Below are positions 57,501 to 64,000 of a DNA stretch of 64,000 nucleotides, piece by piece (the first letter of the stretch is position 1; every line of letters starts with the position of its first letter). The DNA lies in the NCBI GenBank assembly GCA_027704905.1, contig CM051001.1, positions 36,998,890 to 37,062,889 on the forward strand. Reading direction: 5' to 3'. The position numbers were made by a program, and so were the translations under genes. Below the pieces are notes generated by a model. The model was not told where the DNA came from. It saw only the letters and a program-made list of their open reading frames with translations, and searched no databases. Origin of the DNA: Muraenolepis orangiensis. Lineage: Eukaryota; Chordata; Actinopteri; Gadiformes; Muraenolepididae.

Positions 57501-60123
57501 GGTGTCGTGTGCTGGGGAAGCAGGTTGAGGTCAGCAGACGCCAACAAGATCAGCAGGATTGTCAGGAAGGCTGGCGCTGTCCTGGGGGTCCAGCTGGACT
57601 CCTTGTTGGTGGTGTCTGAGAGGAGGATGCTGCGCAAGCTGCGTAGTATCCTTGACAACAACTCTCACCCTCTCCATCAGGTGCTGACCTCATACAGAAG
57701 CACCTTCAGCAACAGACTCATTCCACCCAGGTGTACCACAGAACGCCATAGGAAGTCCTTTCTTCCTGTGGCCATCACTCTCTATAATTCATCTACCTCG
57801 GGTCGTGATTGGGACAGTGGAGACTCAGTGACCTGAGGCCAACACACTGTTATTATTATTATTTTTTGGCACTGTAAATTCAATTTCACTTTTCACTTTT
57901 CACGTCACTTTTTCAGTATTTATTAATATTTTATTACTGCCAATTTGCACTATACGTATTGTTGTGTATTGTATATACCTACGTATTACTGTAATAATAC
58001 TGTAAATTGTGCAATTCATCCATCAATACATTTAGATTTCATTTAGTTATTTTTGTTAGATTTTGTTTATACTAGTTTTGTTTAGTTGTTGTTATTTCGT
58101 TTTTAGCTTTTAGGTATTAGTATATTTTTGTGTGCATTTATTCCCCCTGTGTCAACTGTTGCACCTTAATTTCCCTCGGGATAAATAAAGTTATCTTGAA
58201 TCTTGAATCTTAACACCCATAGCCATGAAGTTTCTGGAGAAAGTGCCATGTGTTCATGTCACACATAAACTTTTCCCTCCCTGAGGGCCTAGACCCACTC
58301 CAGTTTACATACAGACCAAACAGGTCTGTAGAGGACGCCATTTCCCTGGCACTACACACGGCCCTGCAGCACCTAGACAGGAGGGACACCTACGTCAGAC
58401 TGCTGTTTATTGACTACAGCTCGGCGTTCAACACCATCGCTCCCTCCAAGCTGGTCCTGAAACTGAGGGACCTAGGTCTGGACCCCCCATCTATAACAGG
58501 ATTATGGACTTCCTGACGGGCAGGCCTCCAGTGGTGAAGATTGGAATTTCTACCGAGGCACCGTAGAGAGCGTCCTGAAGAGTGGCGTCACCGTGTGGTA
58601 CGCCAACACCACTGCACAAGACAAGAAAGCCATCCAGAGGGTCGTGAGGACAGCAGAGAAGATCATCGGGTGTGCACTTCCATGCATTGAGGAGATCTTT
58701 AGAACCAGATGTAGAAAGAAGGCCACCCCCATCACTAAGGACCGCAACGACACTGGGCACCATCTCTTCTCCCTCCTACCGTCTGGTCGCCGGTTTTGCA
58801 GCATCTGCACAAGTACTACCAGGTTAAAGGATAGTTTTTATCCACAGGCAGTGACCTACTGAACTGCTAGGAGTTCTGCCACTATCATAACATTGTCATC
58901 CATATTACATTTTACACACTTCATACTTTTGCTGGACTTTGTGGACTTTTGCGCAACGTATTCAAGATGCTGCTGCACTACTGGCACTTTAAATGCTTTT
59001 TATATGCTTTTTGCACAATTTAACACATGTATATATATATCATCCATCAGTCACTTTATTGTTATTTTTATTGTGTACATTATTGTTATAGTATAGTGTT
59101 TTATAGTATAAGTATAGTTCATAGTATAGTATATAGTGTTCAATTGTAGAAAATGTGTGTGTACTGTGTGTGTACATGTGACTAATAAAGAGGATTCAAT
59201 CATCCAGATTTATGTCTGTTATCTTGTACAGCTGTTAAAAATGCAAAATCAGATTAGTATATGTCTGTAACCTCTAATAATCAAAGGGATCACAGGTTCT
59301 AGTCTATATCATAGGACAGTGTAGTCTATATCCATTTGAGCTCTTCATCTTGTTCAGCCCTTGGTGGTCTAGATTGTCTCTCTCCAAGTTGTTAAAACTA
59401 GAAGCAGATTTCATTGCTGAACCCCTTACATATATTTGAATCGTACCCTTGAATGCAATAAAATCTCTCTCTGTTAAGGGAGACCCAACTGTTCTTGATA
59501 ATGATCAGCCTACTTCCCTCCTACCAAAGTACTACTCTTGATTCTTGATTAGTGTCCACTACTTCTTCATAATCTGGCTTCAGGTACATGAAGGTCATAA
59601 GAGTCTCTCGACAAAGAGCCACAACACAGCTATTCGAAGTGTGTCCTCCAGCCAAAACCAAACTCATGGTCATCTCCAGAGCCAGGAAAAAGTCACCCTA
59701 ATGACTTACAAGGAGTGATTCCTTTAATGTTTGAAATCATTCATTAAGGGGAGCAGTACCTTCGTCTCTTGTGTAATCTTCTCCTGAGTGAGGTTCAAAT
59801 AGATAGTCTCCAGTAGCCAGCTCAAACGCCTGCAACGACAATATAACACCACACCTTTATTGTATACAGTGTGTTTGTGTGTGTGTGTGTAGTTTGTGTA
59901 GTGTGTGTGTAGTTTATGTAGTGTGTGTGTATGTAGTGTAAAGTGTGTGTAGTGTGTATATATGTGTGTAGTGTGTTTGTGTGTGTATGTAGTGTGTGTA
60001 GTTTGTGTGTCTTACCATACATGCAGTACTCCAAATGTCGGCTGCAGTTCCGTACTCTGCTCCAATCAGAACCTCCACCGCTCGGTATTGTCTGGTCTGA
60101 ATGTCCTCTGTAAAATGTTTATA
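51558..60123 (-). CDS. srpk3: SRPK-family SR-protein kinase, C-terminal exons (SRPK3-like)
   Basis: Four minus-strand exons: 60016-60123, 59760-59829, 52021-52113 and 51558-51745 (stop TGA at 51558-51560). They join in frame, with GT-AG borders, to the last ~151 residues; earlier exons lie beyond 60123. SRPKs phosphorylate Arg-Ser repeats of splicing factors. Visible C-lobe: YKHFTEDIQTRQYRAVEVLI, TAADIWSTACM, AFELATGDYLFEPHSGEDYT, DHIAHIIELLG, ALSGRYSREYFDRRGELRHI, LLEKYEWPLERAAQFSDFLL, ending QCLDHPWLSTP. KYEWPLE and QFS favour SRPK3 over SRPK1/2; paralogue assignment is moderate. The 7.6-kb intron 52114-59759 is filled with LINEs. The catalytic N-lobe and spacer are not in the window. Confidence 0.9.
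51755..52005. repeat. CTAACC-type low-complexity repeat in srpk3 intron
   Basis: Irregular repeats of ctatctaaccc and aaccctactatc fill the 275-bp intron between the last two coding exons. Confidence 0.85.
52195..52640 (-). mobile_element. LINE reverse-transcriptase fragment
   Basis: Minus-strand residues in mixed frames resemble LSKTVERVVFNQLS, SGF-AVYSTKTALLAVTES and the GVPQGSVLGPLLFS-type motif (degenerate). Sequence is related to plus-strand 1085-1290 of the 302-1300 element. Inactive. Confidence 0.75.
52800..54130 (-). mobile_element. L2-like LINE, minus strand, internally deleted
   Basis: Minus strand, from high to low coordinate: NDYRPVALTPIAMKCLEEQV (~53900-53960), SIPNSLDPHQLT, a deletion of most of the palm, then LRNHRGTHSTISLDGTPVEI (~53600), VSCFHFLGLQISDDLAWTCN, VLTGGVTVWYGNTTAQDKKA and RVVRTAEKIIGCALPCIEEI. 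3' UTR follows to ~52800. Same family as the plus-strand element ending at 59210, making a head-to-head inverted pair within one srpk3 intron. Confidence 0.87.
55061..55618 (+). pseudogene. LINE endonuclease domain, internally deleted and frameshifted
   Basis: AP endonuclease-like pieces: ITMGNMRSLRSLANKMDELA, VLCFTETWLHEDTPDSNV, then KRKGGSLRPYYLPREFSHVL and VVYIPPSANA, AISGDFNHV. The step from KGGSL to RPYYLPREF looks like an internal deletion of roughly 35 residues, compared with family members where the segment is longer. Near 55557-55563 the frame shifts: the reverse-transcriptase frame picks up DCPTRENKTLDLLYANVK. So the two enzymatic halves are no longer one protein. Confidence 0.8.
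55563..57836 (+). CDS. LINE reverse transcriptase ORF, 757 codons, open
   Basis: The longest uninterrupted frame in the window. It starts in the last part of the endonuclease (NKTLDLLYANVKEAY, LGRSDHNLIHLRP), then a linker with a Pro-rich stretch (~residues 220-270), then reverse transcriptase: GPDGVSPRVLK, NDYRPVALT, LDPLQFAYQPK, MFFDFSSAFNTI, IGAPQGTVISPFLF, active site FSDDSAVVG (~residue 515; S replaces the usual A), DFRRRKSTPTPISI, YKYLGVHLDNK and the C-terminal PPRCTTERHRKSFLPVAITL. The annotated ATG is internal to the ancestral ORF because of the upstream frameshift. Open RT suggests recent activity of the family. Confidence 0.85.
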   Translation: MDCPTRENKTLDLLYANVKEAYSATALPPLGRSDHNLIHLRPLCRPLVQRLPVTTRTVRRWSQEADEDLRGCFESTDWDFLCDLHGEDLDDLTECITGYINFCVDSVVPTETVRCFPNNKLWVTRDIKVLLNEKKRAFRDGDREQMRRVQRELKERIQQGKDNYRRKLEHKLQQNNLKDVWSGMRSITGYKQPGSQTIGGGPDRVNELNLFFNRFNEWAPVYPPSPSPSTTIPLQPPSPAVPPPPPSLSSDNIPVLSPPPPLPHPSPINTTETLPAPTHGTQTFTAEQVRKVLCRLHPGKAAGPDGVSPRVLKTCAAQLSGVLQYIFNLSMRLERVHVLWKTSCLVPVPKKARPSTSNDYRPVALTFHVSKSFERLVLSLLRPLVRSSLDPLQFAYQPKLGVEDTIIFLLHRAYAHLDRPGSTVRIMFFDFSSAFNTIRPALLGNKLTAMKVDSSLVSWITDYLTGRPQFVRLQDCVSDTVVSSIGAPQGTVISPFLFTLYTSDFQYNSVSCHLQKFSDDSAVVGCVSEGNDEEYRGVVDSFVEWCELNHMQLNTDKTKEMVVDFRRRKSTPTPISIKGVSAEVVQEYKYLGVHLDNKLVWAKNSEAVYKKDQSRLYFLRRLCSINVCNKMLKMFYQSVVASAIFSGVVCWGSRLRSADANKISRIVRKAGAVLGVQLDSLLVVSERRMLRKLRSILDNNSHPLHQVLTSYRSTFSNRLIPPRCTTERHRKSFLPVAITLYNSSTSGRDWDSGDSVT
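59211..59759. other. srpk3 intron sequence, nothing recognised
   Basis: Unique intronic DNA between the L2 tail and the exon donor at 59759. Confidence 0.5.
59872..60008. repeat. (TGTG/TAGT)n microsatellite in srpk3 intron
   Basis: Imperfect gtgtgtgtagtgtgtgtgta-type repeats fill most of the 186-bp intron between two coding exons and end ~8 bp from the exon donor at 60016. Confidence 0.93.
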
Positions 60124-60410
60124 CTGAAACACATTTAAAATATTTAAAATCTTTAAAAACATATGTACATTTGTTTTAATATATTTTAAATCTTACGTAC
60201 ATAACCAACAAGGAGTTATCATGTGATTGATGGTTTAAAGGTAGTCACACAACAAACCATTGACAGGTATGATAGGTACTAAGGTATAGAAGTATTAGTG
60301 TGATAGAATATACATTAGAAAGTATTAGTGTGATACAATATATATTAGAAAGTACTAGAGATACTAAGGTATATCAGAGGTATTAGTGTTAAAGAATATA
60401 TATTAGAAAG

Positions 60411-61254
60411 TGTAGGAGCCAAATAGCGTTTTTGTTTACCTAAAAACAAATAATTATAATTTGTAGTACAAATGTTTGTACCGGGATTATGGAGTCCTAG
60501 CTTTAGTTGAGAGCAAACACAGTTTTTTAATCATCTTCTATTTTGAATCACCTACATACACATACATCCACATACATCTATCATCTACTTTCTACCTTTC
60601 ACACACAAACACACACACATGAACATAGTTTGTCTATTGCGCTGGCCTACAACGTTTTGGTAGGATATTTGAGTTTGAAATATTTGAGTTTATTATTTCC
60701 AAACAATGAACATGCGCACGGCGTCCGGATCTACGACAAAGGTGCGTTAAAACAACTCTTCTATCGCTGGGGCAGTAGCTATAATTAAGTGAAGGAATAG
60801 CCACTATATTTAGTTAAAAAACTGTTGCGTCAGACTTTCCCGCACTACTCCTCGGACTCGGGACATGAATGGACTAAGGGACAGGAGGTAAAACAAACAA
60901 TATTGAATGTGCACAGAATCGTGCTGAAGCGATCATCGGATGTTGAAATAAGGAATTGTTTGTTATTGGATGTCTCGCGTAGGACTTGCTGTTGCTCCAG
61001 TTGCTGTCGCTTGTTTGTTTGTTGTTGGACGTCCTGCGGAGGATAGGCTGTGTATGGAAGTCGCCGTGGTTTGAAGGCGTGTTGGTGTTTGGAGCACTAC
61101 TGCTGGGCAGTGCGGAACGATACGCCTACATTGTATCAGCGCGTCTGATCAGCGCTACCGAATCAATTGTAGGTTATTGTGAATGGTGTGTTGTGGCTCA
61201 CGTAGGCTACAGTGACTATAGTGTTATTTATAGCCTACGTTTACTGCCGTCGGT
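60411..61254 (+). mobile_element. Candidate 5' LTR/leader of the BEL/Pao element
   Basis: Starts tgtaggagcc (TG) right after an intronic AT-rich repeat and leads to the gag ATG at 61255. Neither the LTR's 3' edge nor a primer-binding site could be fixed, and the 3' LTR is outside the window. Placement is inference. Confidence 0.4.
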
Positions 61255-64000
61255 ATGTCGGAGTTAAAGGAACAGCCGTCCGTGCCGGTCGTGGAGCAGC
61301 CCGCTGAGGCTGATGAAGAGGAGAGGACTCTTTTGACGTTGATTCGCTCTCGCAGAGGAAAACTGGGAGTGCAGACACGTAAACAGAATGAGATTCAAGC
61401 TCTGCTGGATGACGAATTCGGAAAAACTGACATACACACCATAAAGCTGAAATGTGAAACGCTTGAGAATATACTGGAAGAATTTGTGGAGTTTCAAAAG
61501 TCTGTTTTAATGTTAATGTCACAAGAAGAACAAGAGTGTGACCAAATGGGGACATGTGAAGGGAAAGATGGAGTGGGCTGCTTATGAAAAGCAGATTAAT
61601 TACTCTCCTGAAAGGCTTCCTGATATACGACCAGTAGACAGTGTGTCACACAGGGGGTCCACTGTCCGAAGTACTACATCCTCCACAACCAGAAGACTAA
61701 GGGCGCAGGCTGAGGTAGAGAGAGCAGCTCTATTGGTTCGCGCAACAATGCTCAAAAAGAAGCATCAAATGGAAATGGAAGAAGCAGGCCTCAAAGCAAA
61801 GAAGGAAATGTTGCAGGTGGAAGCTGGCCTAGCTGAAACCACTGCAAAATTAAAGGTTCTGGAAGAATATGAAGTTTCATCTCAAACATCTCAAGTTGAT
61901 ATAAGGAAGACTCCTCCTGATGCCATGAATGCTTATATGGAGCGAGCGGATTGGCAGAAAAAGGCAACAAGAACAATAGAAAGGTTTAACCCCTCAACAC
62001 CCGGAATCTCAGAAAGGCAAGAGCAATTAGAAGACCAAGGTCAAGATAGCCTTCCTTATGTAGGCCCCACCTACACCAGCTCAGGTGGAGCCACGGGTGG
62101 TGCTAGAAACAAGACTCCTCTACAGCAACACTCATCAAGATTCATCAACAGCAGCACGATGCCTGCAGGTGGCGCCACTCAGTCTGGTCTCGATGATGGA
62201 ACTAAAACTCTGGTTGATGTGTTGAGCAGACAAAACGAGATTTCCGAGCTCATTGTGAAGCAGCAGCGTTTGTCTTTACTTCCAGTCAAAGCAATAACGG
62301 CATTCTCTGGTGAACCACTGCAGTATCAGTCTTTTATCCAAGCTTTTGAACACTGCATTGAAAGCAAAACTGACAGCAACCAAGACCGACTGTACTTTTT
62401 AGAGCAGTTCACAAGCGGGCAAGCAAAGGACCTAGTTCGTAGTTGTATGCACTTGGAGCCTGTAATGGGATACCAGGAGGCCAGGAGGCTTCTATTGGAG
62501 AACTTTGGCCATGGTATGAGAATCACAGCTGAAGCTCTCAGCTGGCCAACCATTAAAGTTGAAGATGCAAAGGCTTTGCATTCCTATGGACTTTTCTTGA
62601 GAGGATGTTATAATGCATTACAAAGGGGTCAGTACATGGAAGAGATTAACACGCCTTCCAACCTGAGAATAATTATTTCTAAACTCCCTTTCAAGCTCAG
62701 GGACAAGTTCAGGTCTGTCGCTTGCGACATACAGGAAAGACACAAACAGAGAGCAAGTTTCAAAGACATGGTACACTTTGTTGAAAAACAGGCTAGGATC
62801 AGCCTAGATCCCATCTTTGGGGACATTCAAGATCCCCGCCCAGCCAACAAAGCTTCTGGATCAAGGACCTTCAAACCTACCACCAAAGGAAGTAGCTTTG
62901 TCACCGCAATAACTACTGTGTCTGAAAACTCAGAGAGGGAGAATAATACTTACCCATTACCCGCCATCGATCAGCCATCGGAAGATCCTGTAAGAAAGAA
63001 AATTACTTATCAGCCATCAGAGAACCCTGCGAAAAACAGAAGTACTTACTTGAAGGAAAGACCTGACATCAGAATTGCTTTTCAAAAAATGTGCACTTTG
63101 TTCAGGAGACCACACACTAGAGTTGTGTAGAAAGTTTAAAGCAAGACCACACAAAGAAAAGGTGGATTTCCTCATGTCCAAAGGTGCATGTTTTGGATGT
63201 TTAACATTGGGACACATGAGCAGAGAATGTAAAAAAGGCTCACATGTGCCGTTTGTCAAAAGAAACACCCCACTCTACTGCACATCAAGACTGAGGAGGG
63301 TGGCTCTCATAAAGAAGTTAAATCTGCTGTTGAGATGCCCAAAGAAAAACTGAGCAGCGCTCTGGTTTCCATGACAATCGGTGACCATAATGGGGCCGGT
63401 AAAGATTGTGCTCTTTAAATTTTGCCTGTACAGATTAAACATGCTAAAGGAAACAAGGTTGTCCAAACTTATGCCTTTTTGGACCCTGGTAGTACTGCAA
63501 CATTCTGTACCGAGAAATTAATGAATGAGCTCAACATCCAGGGTCAGAGAACGGTAATTCTTCTAAAAACAATGGGGCAGGAGAAACCCGTAAGCAGCTA
63601 CAGAGTAACTGGCCTAGAAGTGGGCAGTCTTCAAGATGACACATTCATGAAGCTGCCAGAAGTATACACTACCACAGAGATTCCCGTCACAAAGGAAAAC
63701 ATCCCCACACAGGATGACATCATGGAATGGCCATACCTCAGTGAAGTTCAGCTGACAACTGTTGATAAGGAGGTAGGACTGCTCATTGGACTGAATTGCC
63801 CTAAAGCTTTGGAACCATGGAAGGTTGTGAACAGCGAAGGGAACGGCCCTTATGCGGTTAAAACACAACTTGGATGGGTAATAAATGGACCACTCAATAG
63901 CAAACCCTGTGTGGATAAAAATGGACGACCATATTTGAAAGCAAACAGAATCTCAATTGCCAACATTGAAGAATTGCTTGTTCAACAATACAATCAGGAT
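61255..64000 (+). mobile_element. BEL/Pao LTR retrotransposon, gag-protease part, degenerate
   Basis: Gag: coiled-coil N-terminus (LLTLIRSRRGKLGVQTRKQN), a charged helix region, then the Pao-type domain (DUF1759-like) VKAITAFSGEPLQYQSFIQA...YFLEQFTSGQAKDLV. A CCHC zinc knuckle follows (CFGCLTLGHMSRECK, ~63190-63230), then an aspartic protease with FLDPGSTATFC (~63478-63510) and the start of the RT region (QLGWVINGPL). Frames shift near ~61550, ~63090 and ~63235, and a stop occurs near 63417, so it is inactive as assembled. Reverse transcriptase, RNase H and integrase lie beyond 64000. Probably within an upstream srpk3 intron, antisense to the gene. Confidence 0.88.
61538..63130 (+). pseudogene. 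BEL/Pao gag main open segment (530 codons)
   Basis: The open middle part of the element's gag. It enters from the 61255-61587 frame by a frameshift and ends at the next frameshift, just before the zinc knuckle (CALCSGDHTLELC in another frame). Contains Lys/Glu-rich helix VERAALLVRATMLKKKHQME and the conserved gag core around 62280-62830. Confidence 0.8.

Larger units (their letters stand above)
54691..58208 (+). mobile_element. Nearly complete L2/Rex1-group LINE, nested
   Basis: Begins near ctcccgcttccggcgctgcg (~54707) and ends with the repeated tail ttgaatcttgaatctt (58193-58208). It encodes an AP-type endonuclease (broken) and a long reverse transcriptase. The 3' terminal short repeat is typical of L2/CR1-group LINEs. 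It lies inside another L2-like element in an srpk3 intron, opposite to the gene. Clade name (L2 versus Rex1) is uncertain. Confidence 0.85.
54320..59210 (+). mobile_element. L2-like LINE, plus strand, split by a nested LINE
   Basis: 5' part (54320-~54690): LPDELNTLYTRFERG, then KVRRTLRRVKAGKAARPDG-like and PVFKDIYNASLQQS. 3' part (58209-59210): SHINFSLPEGLDPLQFTYRP, RLLFIDYSSAFNTIAPSKL, a deletion, then ESVLKSGVTVWYANTTAQDK and EKIIGCALPCIEEIF, LFSLLPSGRRF. It ends actaataaagaggattcaat. Comparison with 34610-34690 places the interruption after agtggcttt and before aacacccatagcc. Confidence 0.87.

Noticed and set aside
60543..61267. ORFs of 73-93 codons before the BEL gag
   Set aside because: No conserved residues recognised; they lie in the probable LTR/leader.

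Overview
The window is vertebrate nuclear DNA, almost certainly from a ray-finned fish. Intron-containing genes (abt1, rad51c, tsr2, srpk3) sit among fish-type retroelements (L2/CR1-like and Rex3/RTE-like LINEs, an R2/NeSL-like LINE, Gypsy and BEL/Pao LTR elements), hAT relics, tRNA-derived SINEs, long (CA/GT)n tracts and many minisatellites. The density of dinucleotide and minisatellite repeats recalls gadids such as cod, but nothing here proves the species. No prokaryotic, CRISPR or operon-like system is present.

Layout. (1) 1-33664 is one ~16 kb block present twice in direct orientation (1-16067 and ~17433-33664), separated by a 1000-N gap and followed by a 500-N gap. The copies are nearly identical: I saw only a few substitutions, plus homopolymer and microsatellite length changes and a cluster of indels at the gap-side end of copy 1. 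A false (haplotig) duplication is the simplest reading; a very recent segmental duplication is the alternative. The block contains no host gene that I recognise, only mobile elements and repeats. Several have intact target-site duplications (TSDs): a hAT copy with an 8-bp TSD, a 5'-truncated Rex3-like LINE with a 13-bp TSD and a 512-bp solo LTR with a 5-bp TSD. There is also a 1.36-kb element with ~45-bp terminal inverted repeats. (2) 34165-35030 is LINE debris.

(3) 35525-45458 is the gene-rich core. abt1 (minus, 5 exons, 296 aa) and rad51c (plus, 4 exons, 391 aa) are divergent and share a ~610-bp candidate bidirectional promoter; tsr2 (plus, 5 exons, 179 aa) follows. All three models were built by hand from splice sites, and every junction keeps frame. 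ABT1 and TSR2 both act in making the small ribosomal subunit; RAD51C acts in homologous recombination. (4) 45459-51557 is mostly three minisatellites (45-bp, ~6-18-bp and 23-bp units). (5) 51558-60123 holds the last four coding exons of an SRPK-family kinase, best match srpk3, on the minus strand. Its 7.6-kb intron contains L2-like elements, one interrupted by a nearly complete LINE with a 757-aa reverse transcriptase ORF. (6) 60411-64000 is a degenerate BEL/Pao retrotransposon running off the window.

The most noteworthy points are: the rad51c 3' half lies in one exon where human has six; rad51c carries two coding tandem duplications; the exon-1 end and splice donor of rad51c are repeated inside its own intron array; SINE families share a tRNA head but use different LINE-like tails; and the 16-kb block is duplicated across gaps. 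I found no convincing new functional system.
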